From an uncultured Flammeovirgaceae bacterium (GTDB lineage: Bacteria; Bacteroidota; Bacteroidia; Cytophagales; Cyclobacteriaceae): a stretch of DNA of 17,361 nucleotides. The notes beneath the pieces were generated by a model. That model was not told the origin of the DNA. It saw only the letters and a list, made by a program, of their open reading frames with translations, and searched no databases. A program made the position numbers and the translations under genes. Below are positions 1 to 7,581 of this stretch, in pieces (the first letter of the stretch is position 1; each line of letters starts with the position of its first letter). The DNA is taken from the NCBI GenBank assembly GCA_937138955.1, contig CAKZPJ010000057.1:1-17361 (forward strand), written 5' to 3'.

Positions 1-1169
1 CAAGTTTTATTGATGCCACTTATGAAGGCGATCTAATGGCTAGGGCGGGTGTTTCATACACTATTGGTAGAGAAAGCAACGATAAGTACGATGAGCTGTA
101 CAATGGAGTCATTCCGGGGCGGGTTTCTGGTCCATACGGTAAGGCAACCAGAGAACGAGAGTGGTCAGTAAACGTAGATCCGTACGTCACTCCGGGTAGG
201 CCTTCCAGCGGATTGCTGCCGGAGGTAAACGGTGTCGGACACGCAGTTGCCGGGACCGGAGATGATAAGGTACAAGCTTACTGTTTCCGCCTTTGTCTGA
301 CCCAAAACATAGATAATCAACTGCCCTTGTACGAACCCGAAGGGTATGACCCTGCCCGGTACGAACTCATGGCCCGGCTACAAGCTCTGGAACCCTGGCA
401 GAGACTACGAAATGGATTTATTATATCTAGCATGCCCCGGGGAAAAACAGACATTAACAACTATGGTTTGGTCGGTTTCTCATCCAATTACGTAGGTAAG
501 AACTTTGATTATCCGGGGGCTGACTACGAAACGAGAGCTAGCATTTGGGATGAGCATAAAAAGTACCAGCAAGGCCTACTCTGGTTTTTAGCTACGGATG
601 AACGAATTCCGCAGCACATCAGACAGGAAATGCAGTCCTGGGGGTACTGCCGGGATGAGTTTCTGGATACCGGCGGATGGCCTCATCAGCTATACATCCG
701 GGAGGCTCGACGAATGGTGAGTGACTTTGTCATGACCGAGCATGAGTGTGTAGGGAAAAGAAAAATTGAGGATGGCATTGCGATGGGCGGGTACGCCCTC
801 GATTCTCACGTTGTTCAAAGAGTAGTGGTGGATGGGCACGTAGAAAACGAAGGTAACATTTCTATCTACGGCTTTGATCCGTATTATATTTCGTACCGGG
901 CCATGACCCCTAAGAGGGAAGAGATTAATAACCTGTTGGTACCGGTATGTCTATCTTCATCCCACGCTGCCTACGGTTCATTACGTATGGAACCAGTATT
1001 TATGGCCTTAGGACAATCGGCCGGAGTAGCCTCTTACTTAGCTACAGATAGCGACGTATCCGTACAGGAGGTTGATGCTGGCGCTATTCAAAATCAACTG
1101 ATTAAAAATCCTCTGGTCAATAAGAAAATACCCCGGGAATTTGCTAAAATACTACCTTTTAAAAAATAA
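1..1169 (+). CDS. FAD-dependent oxidoreductase (PF12831-like), 5' truncated by window edge
   Basis: The reading frame is open from base 3 to a TAA at 1167-1169, giving 388 visible residues. The first in-frame ATG (36) is internal, because the preceding codons encode FIDATYEGD, a motif shared with the two paralogues downstream (4218-5894 and 5931-7568). By alignment with the 545-residue paralogue about 180 N-terminal residues, including the FAD-binding Rossmann motif, lie outside the window. Shared C-terminal landmarks are LYIREARRMV, SYRAMTPKREE, the NLLVPVCLSSSH segment and the MEPVFMALGQSAG segment. Family membership is recognised from these motifs; members are annotated FAD-dependent oxidoreductases and the substrate is unknown. 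A loop after YNGV is longer and more charged than in the paralogues. It is followed after 25 bases by a sulfatase, so it probably belongs to the same operon. Signal peptide and true start are not visible. Confidence 0.88.
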   Translation, partial: SFIDATYEGDLMARAGVSYTIGRESNDKYDELYNGVIPGRVSGPYGKATREREWSVNVDPYVTPGRPSSGLLPEVNGVGHAVAGTGDDKVQAYCFRLCLTQNIDNQLPLYEPEGYDPARYELMARLQALEPWQRLRNGFIISSMPRGKTDINNYGLVGFSSNYVGKNFDYPGADYETRASIWDEHKKYQQGLLWFLATDERIPQHIRQEMQSWGYCRDEFLDTGGWPHQLYIREARRMVSDFVMTEHECVGKRKIEDGIAMGGYALDSHVVQRVVVDGHVENEGNISIYGFDPYYISYRAMTPKREEINNLLVPVCLSSSHAAYGSLRMEPVFMALGQSAGVASYLATDSDVSVQEVDAGAIQNQLIKNPLVNKKIPREFAKILPFKK

Positions 1170-1194
1170 CGACTTTCTGCTTTTACTATAGAAT

Positions 1195-2709
1195 ATGAGA
1201 TACTGCAAAAAAGATATGATTCCGATTCTACGATTTACTGCCGGGTTACTACTTATTCTTGGTATAGCCTGCCACCCCGAAGACGTAACTGGGCAGAACT
1301 CAGACAAACCCAACATTCTCATCATTCTAGCTGATGATCTAGGTTACGGTGATTTAGGTAGCTATAATCCCAACTCACTTATTCCCACTCCTAATCTAGA
1401 TCGGTTAGCTTCCGAAAGTATTCGCCTGACGGATGCTTATTGTCCGGTAGCCGTTTGCTCCCCATCGCGTTATTCACTCATGACCGGTCGCTACTCTTTC
1501 CGCAGTTGGAAGAATGCAGTAATGGCCAACTACGAACCTTCTCTGATTGAAGACGAGCTACTGACCCTACCCGAAATGCTCCAGGAAGCAGGTTATACTA
1601 CCGCTGGTTTTGGCAAGTGGCACCTGGGTACCACCTTCCCTACCACTGATGGTAATAAGCCCGTCGGCTACGGAAAGTTCCGAGCCGATGACAACGGGGC
1701 TAACCTAGCGTTGAACCAGCCTGTCAGTGATGGCCCCCTAGATCATGGCTTTGATCACTGGATGGGGTTTAGCTGCGCCAGCGAGTGCTGGGTACTGGAA
1801 GACAAACAAGTAATGGGCTACCTAAAGCATGATTACTATACGGTAGAAGATGCTTCGGGTACAGAACGTTTGCAGTCCTTCACCATGCAAGAATACCTCC
1901 CCTTTATTACCGAGCAGACGATAAGTTATCTAGATAATAGGGAAAAAGACAGTGAGCCATTTTTTGTGTACTATTCTCCCTACGTACCGCATATTCCATT
2001 AGCAGTAAATGAACCCTTCATAGGCTCTACCCAGGCCGGACTGTACGGCGATTTTGTGCACGAATTAGATGCTTACGTGGGCAAACTTTTAAAAGCACTG
2101 GATAGCTTACGACTTGCTGATAATACAATCGTACTATTTGCCAGCGATAACGGATCACACTTTGATATTGCTTCTAATGAAATTGCCATGGAAACCGCCC
2201 GCAACCAGCCTTTTTCTGTAGATACTGCCTCGCTGTCCGGTCCGGTTCACTACCCGAATGCCCCACTACGGGGAACTAAAAGAGATGTCTGGGAAGGAGG
2301 GGTGCGAACTCCGTTGATTGCTCGTTGGCCCAATCACTTTCCTAGAGGAGCAGTCAGTAGCGAACTATTTGCGCTGAACGATATGCTTGCCACCTTAGCG
2401 GCTCTAGTAGATTATGAGCTTCCCGATGATTCGGCGCAGGATAGCTATAACCTGCTACCGGTACTGAGAGGCAACCAAGGTACCCGGGAGTCAGTGGTGG
2501 TTAAAGCAAGCAAAAGCCTTTATGGCTTGCGGCAGGGTCAATGGAAATATATTCAAGGTACAGATGGGCGACCGCCTCAGCTATATGATCTTTCCGTAGA
2601 TGAAGCGGAATCAGATAATTTATACGCTTCACAATCCGAAGTGGCGAAGGAAATGGAACAAAGATTAAACGAACTACTGAATAGCGAGCGGACCGCTCCC
2701 CACCTTTAG
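1195..2709 (+). CDS. Exported sulfatase, formylglycine-dependent (sulfatase family S1)
   Basis: This 504-residue protein has a complete alkaline-phosphatase-fold sulfatase active site. Metal-binding Asp47-Asp48 lie in the ILADDLG strand. Cys88-Ser-Pro-Ser-Arg92 is the C-x-P-x-R signature whose cysteine is oxidised to formylglycine. Lys141 and His143 lie in GKWHLG, His266 in VPHIP, Asp318-Asn319 in SDNG, and Lys362 comes just before the WEGGVRTP segment. It should hydrolyse sulfate esters in the periplasm or at the cell surface. The N-terminus is a hydrophobic signal with a weak lipobox (GIAC, Cys26), so lipidation is possible but uncertain; Met8 is an alternative start. A sulfatase-maturating enzyme is needed and is not in the window. 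It lies 25 bases after an FAD oxidoreductase and 67 bases before a second sulfatase. The exact substrate (glycan or small sulfate ester) cannot be read from the sequence. Confidence 0.93.
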   Translation: MRYCKKDMIPILRFTAGLLLILGIACHPEDVTGQNSDKPNILIILADDLGYGDLGSYNPNSLIPTPNLDRLASESIRLTDAYCPVAVCSPSRYSLMTGRYSFRSWKNAVMANYEPSLIEDELLTLPEMLQEAGYTTAGFGKWHLGTTFPTTDGNKPVGYGKFRADDNGANLALNQPVSDGPLDHGFDHWMGFSCASECWVLEDKQVMGYLKHDYYTVEDASGTERLQSFTMQEYLPFITEQTISYLDNREKDSEPFFVYYSPYVPHIPLAVNEPFIGSTQAGLYGDFVHELDAYVGKLLKALDSLRLADNTIVLFASDNGSHFDIASNEIAMETARNQPFSVDTASLSGPVHYPNAPLRGTKRDVWEGGVRTPLIARWPNHFPRGAVSSELFALNDMLATLAALVDYELPDDSAQDSYNLLPVLRGNQGTRESVVVKASKSLYGLRQGQWKYIQGTDGRPPQLYDLSVDEAESDNLYASQSEVAKEMEQRLNELLNSERTAPHL

Positions 2710-2776
2710 TTCTCCGTACTAAATCACTATTTCATTAATCAGCGAAAAAAACACCTCATAAAATGAACCCAAACAA

Positions 2777-4174
2777 GTGATAAGTTCTACTAAAAATCGC
2801 TGCTTTTCAATAACCCTCTGGTTAGCTACTTCTCTTTTTTTAGCGACTCATCAAGCGAAAGCTGAAGAGCGTCCCAACTTCATTGTCATTATGGCCGATG
2901 ACTGTACCTTCCGAGATCTGCAAGTGTACGGCGGGCAAGCCCAAACTCCCAACCTGCGGTCATTAGCCAGCGAGGGGATGAAGTTTAATCGTTGCTTTCA
3001 AGCAACCGCCATGTGCGCCCCTACGCGGCAAAACCTGCTCACCGGATTGTATCCGGTAAAAAATGGGGCGTACGCTAATCACTCTGAATCTCACGCCCAC
3101 GTAAAAAGCATCATCCATCACCTGCAACCAGCTGGTTATCGGCTGGCACTTACCGGAAAACGGCATATCGGTCCAGAAGCCGTCTACCCCTTTACCTTCT
3201 CGGAAAATACGACTGATCCGGATATGAATTTCATTAGCCAATTCATTGACGAAAGTAAGCAGGCGAAACAACCCTTCGGCATATTTGCTATGAGCAGTTC
3301 TCCCCACGTGCCCTGGACGCACGGTGATACCTCACAATATTCCCCAGAAAGCATACAACTCCCCCCTTATCTGGTAGATACCGAAGACACCCGCCACGCC
3401 TACGCTAAGTATCTAGCAGAAATCAGTTATTTTGATCAGCAAATAGGGCAAATCCTAAAACTTATCAACGAGCATCAGGTACGGGCAAACACAGTGGTGC
3501 TCGTACTAAGCGAACAGGGCAGTCTATTTCCTTTCGAGAAGTGGACCTGCTACGATGCCGGACTACGTAGTGCTCTGATTGTTCGGTACCCTGAGGTGAT
3601 ACCCGCCGGGACTGAAACCGACGCGATGGTGGAATATGTTGACATTCTACCGACCCTGTTAGACTTCGCTCAAACTTCACCAGTGAGCGAACTGGACGGA
3701 AAGAGCTTCAAAGAAGTGTTGCTGGGTCAGCAGCAGAAACATAAAGACTATGTTTTTGGAATTCAGACCACCCGAGGCATCAATAATGCTACTCAGGCCT
3801 ACGGCATCCGTTCGGTGAGGAACGACTCCCTGAAATATATTGTCAATCTCTTTCCCGAAAACCGCTTTGAAAATGCCCTAACTATGGATCCGTCAGCATG
3901 GTCACCCCGCCGATTGACCTATCTTTGGTGGATACAATCGTGGCGAGAGAAAGCGGCTGTGGATAGACGCGCTTTCGCGATATGGGAACGGTACCAGAAG
4001 CGTCCGCCCGTAGAACTATATAATACCAAAAACGATCCTTTCGAGCTCGTCAACTTAGCATATAATCCCGTTTATCAGCCGGTAATCAACATACTTTCCG
4101 AAAAACTCGCCACTTGGATGCAATCCCAGGGTGATGAGGGACGGGAAACCGAGTTAAAAGTGCCTATTCGATAG
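2777..4174 (+). CDS. Exported sulfatase, heparan N-sulfatase-like variant, GTG start
   Basis: The protein has 465 residues. A Sec signal peptide (hydrophobic about residues 11-24, cleavage after AKA near residue 29) is retained only if translation starts at GTG 2777; the next in-frame ATG is at residue 39 inside the catalytic fold, and an in-frame TAA lies at 2759-2761. Active-site features are Asp41-Asp42, the Cys80-Ala-Pro-Thr-Arg84 formylglycine signature, Lys128 and His130 in a GKRHIG variant of GKWHLG, and His177 in SPHVP. The usual SDNG metal-ligand motif is replaced by Ser245-Glu-Gln-Gly248, followed by FPFEKWTCYD. From memory this resembles N-sulfoglucosamine sulfohydrolase-like bacterial sulfatases, but the substrate is not established. 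It is flanked by another sulfatase and an FAD oxidoreductase on the same strand, so it is likely co-transcribed. Confidence 0.88.
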   Translation: MISSTKNRCFSITLWLATSLFLATHQAKAEERPNFIVIMADDCTFRDLQVYGGQAQTPNLRSLASEGMKFNRCFQATAMCAPTRQNLLTGLYPVKNGAYANHSESHAHVKSIIHHLQPAGYRLALTGKRHIGPEAVYPFTFSENTTDPDMNFISQFIDESKQAKQPFGIFAMSSSPHVPWTHGDTSQYSPESIQLPPYLVDTEDTRHAYAKYLAEISYFDQQIGQILKLINEHQVRANTVVLVLSEQGSLFPFEKWTCYDAGLRSALIVRYPEVIPAGTETDAMVEYVDILPTLLDFAQTSPVSELDGKSFKEVLLGQQQKHKDYVFGIQTTRGINNATQAYGIRSVRNDSLKYIVNLFPENRFENALTMDPSAWSPRRLTYLWWIQSWREKAAVDRRAFAIWERYQKRPPVELYNTKNDPFELVNLAYNPVYQPVINILSEKLATWMQSQGDEGRETELKVPIR

Positions 4175-4217
4175 AGGCTATTTGAAGAATTGATACTACT
4201 AAACAGAACAATTAACC

Positions 4218-5894
4218 ATGTTAAAAATGAACCCTACCCAACCTGAAATGCTACGTTTTTGTGCTTTTCTTTTCGTATTCGCCCTATTCTTTGGTGGCTC
4301 ACTCAATCGAGAGCCGGTTGTAAAGAATTATCAGGCTGATATTATCGTTTACGGTGGAACCGCTGCCGCCGTAACGGCTGCCGTGCAAGCTAAAAAAATG
4401 GGCAAGTCCGTCATTATGGTTTCACCGGATGAGCATCTTGGTGGTCTTTCGTCGGGAGGCTTAGGCTTTACTGACACTGGCGATAAAAGTGTGATCGGCG
4501 GTTTAGCCCGTGAATTTTACCATCGCGTATATATGCATTATCAACAATCAGAAGCTTGGAAGTGGCAGAAAAAATCGGAGTACGGCAATAAGGGGCAGGG
4601 AACCCCGGCTATTGATGGTAACGAACGAACCCAATGGATTTTTGAGCCCCACGTAGCCGAACAGGTTTTTGAAGACTTCATCGCCGAGAACGATATAGAA
4701 ATCTATCGGGATGAATGGTTAAATCGGGATGAAGGGGTGACGATGAATAATGACCGGATAGAATCTATTGAAACGCTAAATGGTAATGTGTATACGGGAA
4801 AGATGTTCATTGATGCTACCTACGAAGGTGACCTGATGGCCGCAGCCGGAGTGAGCTACCACGTAGGGCGGGAAGCCAATAGCGTATACAATGAGGAGTG
4901 GAACGGAGTGCAAACGGGTGTGTTGCATCATCACCACTGGTTTAGAAATGATATAAGCCCCTACCAAGTGCCGGGTGATGCTAGCAGTGGACTGCTTCCT
5001 CTCGTATCAGCCGAAGATCCAGGGGTGTATGGTTCGGGCGATAATAAAATCCAGGCTTACTGCTTCCGCATGTGCCTTTCTAACCATCCTGACAATCGGG
5101 TACCCTTTCCTAAACCCGCCAACTATGATGCAGCACGCTACGAGCTATTAGCGAGAGTGTACGAGAAAGGTTGGGATAGAACATTCGGTAAATTTGACCC
5201 GATACCGAATCGAAAAACCGATACGAATAATCATGGTCCCGTCAGCACTGACTACATTGGGATGAACTACGACTACCCGGAAGCTACGTATGAGCAGCGC
5301 AAAGAAATTATTAAGGATCATGAGTTGTACCAGAAAGGACTGATGTACTTTATTGCCAACGACCCTCAGGTGCCGGAAAATGTCCGGCAAGAAATGCAAA
5401 CCTGGGGATTGGCCAAGGATGAGTTTACCGATAATGGCAACTGGCCTCACCAATTATATATTCGGGAAGCAAGAAGAATGGTTGGTGAGTACGTAATGAC
5501 CGAAAATGATGTGCTAGACAAAAGAGAAACTCCTGGCTCGGTAGGAATGGGTTCATATACGATGGACTCCCACAACATTCAGCGCTACGTAAAACCGGAT
5601 GGCTACGTGCAGAATGAAGGCGATATTGGTGTAAAAGTACCGAAGCCTTACACTATTGCCTACCAATCGTTGACTCCTAAGCGAGAGGAATGTCAAAATT
5701 TGCTAGTACCAGTTGCAGTTTCTAGTTCGCACATCGCCTTTGGCTCAATTCGGATGGAGCCGGTGTTTATGATTTTGGGGCAAAGTGCCGCCACCGCGGC
5801 GGTATTATCATTAGAAAATAATCTAGCGGTTCAGGATTTGGATTATCAACTGTTAAAAAAACGTCTGGTTGACGATAAACAAGTATTACAGTAG
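4218..5894 (+). CDS. Exported FAD-dependent oxidoreductase, paralogue 2, with divergent FAD motif
   Basis: This is a full-length 558-residue member of the same family as the genes at 1-1169 and 5931-7568. An N-terminal hydrophobic segment (about residues 12-27) suggests a signal peptide or anchor; there is no twin arginine. The Rossmann region begins at DIIVYGGT (41-48), but the last glycine of the dinucleotide motif is Ala51 (GGTAAA). The acidic residue expected at the end of strand 2 is Ser69, where paralogue 3 has Glu57. Downstream HLGGLSSGGLG, IGGLAREFY and FIDATYEGDL are conserved. A four-histidine run (residues 237-240) sits in a loop that differs in all three paralogues. The C-terminal half keeps LYIREARRMV and the MEPVFMILGQSAA segment. 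The gap to the upstream sulfatase is 43 bases. It may be an active oxidoreductase of a distinct subfamily or a weaker FAD binder; the substrate is unknown. ATG 4227 is an alternative start. Confidence 0.9.
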   Translation: MLKMNPTQPEMLRFCAFLFVFALFFGGSLNREPVVKNYQADIIVYGGTAAAVTAAVQAKKMGKSVIMVSPDEHLGGLSSGGLGFTDTGDKSVIGGLAREFYHRVYMHYQQSEAWKWQKKSEYGNKGQGTPAIDGNERTQWIFEPHVAEQVFEDFIAENDIEIYRDEWLNRDEGVTMNNDRIESIETLNGNVYTGKMFIDATYEGDLMAAAGVSYHVGREANSVYNEEWNGVQTGVLHHHHWFRNDISPYQVPGDASSGLLPLVSAEDPGVYGSGDNKIQAYCFRMCLSNHPDNRVPFPKPANYDAARYELLARVYEKGWDRTFGKFDPIPNRKTDTNNHGPVSTDYIGMNYDYPEATYEQRKEIIKDHELYQKGLMYFIANDPQVPENVRQEMQTWGLAKDEFTDNGNWPHQLYIREARRMVGEYVMTENDVLDKRETPGSVGMGSYTMDSHNIQRYVKPDGYVQNEGDIGVKVPKPYTIAYQSLTPKREECQNLLVPVAVSSSHIAFGSIRMEPVFMILGQSAATAAVLSLENNLAVQDLDYQLLKKRLVDDKQVLQ

Positions 5895-5930
5895 TATCTT
5901 ACCAACTCAACTTCAACTGACTACCTATTT

Positions 5931-7568
5931 ATGAAAAGTTCCCTTATTCTCTCTCTTCTTCTTTTCGTCTTTTCCTGTACTTCCCAGCCCGCTGAGCAGT
6001 CCGATGACACCTACGATATTGTCGTTTATGGTGGTACGTCGGGCGGGATTGCTGCTGCTATTCAAGCTGCTCGAATGGGTAAATCCGCCGTATTAATCGA
6101 GCCTTCTAACCGTCTGGGTGGACTAACCACCGGCGGACTAGGGCAAACTGATATCGGTAACAAACAGGCTATAGGCGGTATCTCGCGCGAGTTCTATCAA
6201 AATATCCGAGCCTACTACGATGATTCTGCACACTGGCGGTGGCAAGAAAAAACCGAATACTTAGATGGTGGTCAGACCCGCACCAAAGCAGGCGAAGACG
6301 CTATGTGGACTTTTGAGCCCTCGGTTGCTCTAGAGGTGTACCAGCAAATGTTAACCGATGCTGGAATTGAGGTAGTGATGAACGAACCATTGAATCGCGA
6401 AAGCGGTGTTGCCAAACAGAATGGACAGATTACTCAAATTACCACCGAAAGTGGTATTACTTACGCTGGAAAGATGTTTATTGATGCTACCTACGAAGGC
6501 GACTTAATGGCTGCTGCTGATGTAGACTACTTCGTAGGTCGCGAAGCAAACGAACGTTACGGTGAAACCTACAACGGAGTGCAGTTGCTCGATGGTCATC
6601 AGTTCCCCGATGGGGTAGATCCCTATATTACTCCGGGTGACTCTAGCAGTGGTATAGTGTGGGGAATTAGTACCGCTAGTTTAAATGAACAAGGCAGTGG
6701 CGATGCGCTGGTGCAAGCCTACAATTTTCGTATTTGCCTGACCGATGTTGAGGAAAATCAAGTACCGATTACTCGCCCAGATAATTATGACTCTTCTCGT
6801 TATGAACTATTAGCTCGCTTGTTCGAAGCACAGCCTGATATGCGAGAGATAAATCAGTATTTCATCTGGAGCCGGATGCCTAATGCTAAGACGGACATCA
6901 ATAATCGCGGCGGTTTCTCTACTGATATGATTAACTGGAGCCATAACTATCCCGAAGCTAGCTACGAAGAACGCCAGGAAATCATCAAAGCTCATCAGGA
7001 TTATACCCAGGGACTGCTTTATTTCTACACTACCGATTCGCGCGTACCAACGGAGTTGCAAGATGAAGTAAAACGTTGGGGCTATCCGAAAGATGAGTAT
7101 GCTAATAGCAGCAACTGGTCGCCACAACTCTACGTACGCGAAGCTCGTCGCTTAGTAGGTGAGCATGTGATGACTCAAGCTCATTGTCAGGGTGATGAAG
7201 TAGTAGATGACCCCATCGGTATGGCGGCTTACACCATGGATTCGCATAATTGTCAGAGAATCATAACTGATGGGCAGGTAAAGAACGAAGGCAATGTGGA
7301 AGTGGGTGGCTTCCCCCCCTACCCGATTGCGTACCGATCCATTCTACCCAAGCAAAATCAGGTCAGCAACCTACTGGTACCAGTTTGTCTATCGGCCAGT
7401 CATATCGCTTTTGGCTCTATTCGGATGGAACCAGTTTTTATGGTGTTAGGACAATCAGCTGCCACCGCAGCAGCAATGGCACTTGAAGCTGAGCAAGGTA
7501 TCCACGAGTTAGACTACAACCAGCTTCGTGAAAGACTCTTAACTGATAAACAGATTTTAGCAAACTAA
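5931..7568 (+). CDS. FAD-dependent oxidoreductase lipoprotein, paralogue 3
   Basis: This 545-residue protein starts with a short lipoprotein signal: hydrophobic residues 5-15, lipobox VFSC, lipidated Cys16. The FAD-binding Rossmann motif VVYGGTSGGIAAA (31-43) is intact, and Glu57 ends strand 2 as expected for binding the FAD ribose. RLGGLTTGGLG (61-71), IGGISREFY (81-89) and FIDATYEGDL (183-192) follow. The C-terminal half contains LYVREARRLV, the NLLVPVCLSASH segment and the MEPVFMVLGQSAA segment. This is the most canonical of the three tandem paralogues. An FAD-dependent oxidation or dehydrogenation at the membrane is inferred from family and export signal; substrate and electron acceptor are unknown. 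The gap to paralogue 2 is 36 bases. The gene is last in the run and faces the enolase-superfamily gene after 13 bases. Confidence 0.92.
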   Translation: MKSSLILSLLLFVFSCTSQPAEQSDDTYDIVVYGGTSGGIAAAIQAARMGKSAVLIEPSNRLGGLTTGGLGQTDIGNKQAIGGISREFYQNIRAYYDDSAHWRWQEKTEYLDGGQTRTKAGEDAMWTFEPSVALEVYQQMLTDAGIEVVMNEPLNRESGVAKQNGQITQITTESGITYAGKMFIDATYEGDLMAAADVDYFVGREANERYGETYNGVQLLDGHQFPDGVDPYITPGDSSSGIVWGISTASLNEQGSGDALVQAYNFRICLTDVEENQVPITRPDNYDSSRYELLARLFEAQPDMREINQYFIWSRMPNAKTDINNRGGFSTDMINWSHNYPEASYEERQEIIKAHQDYTQGLLYFYTTDSRVPTELQDEVKRWGYPKDEYANSSNWSPQLYVREARRLVGEHVMTQAHCQGDEVVDDPIGMAAYTMDSHNCQRIITDGQVKNEGNVEVGGFPPYPIAYRSILPKQNQVSNLLVPVCLSASHIAFGSIRMEPVFMVLGQSAATAAAMALEAEQGIHELDYNQLRERLLTDKQILAN

Positions 7569-7581
7569 GAGTGCAGTCAGA

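Noticed and set aside
2963..3322. 119-aa open frame on the - strand inside the second sulfatase
   Set aside because: It lies wholly antisense to a gene with clear catalytic motifs and has no recognisable domain or start signal.
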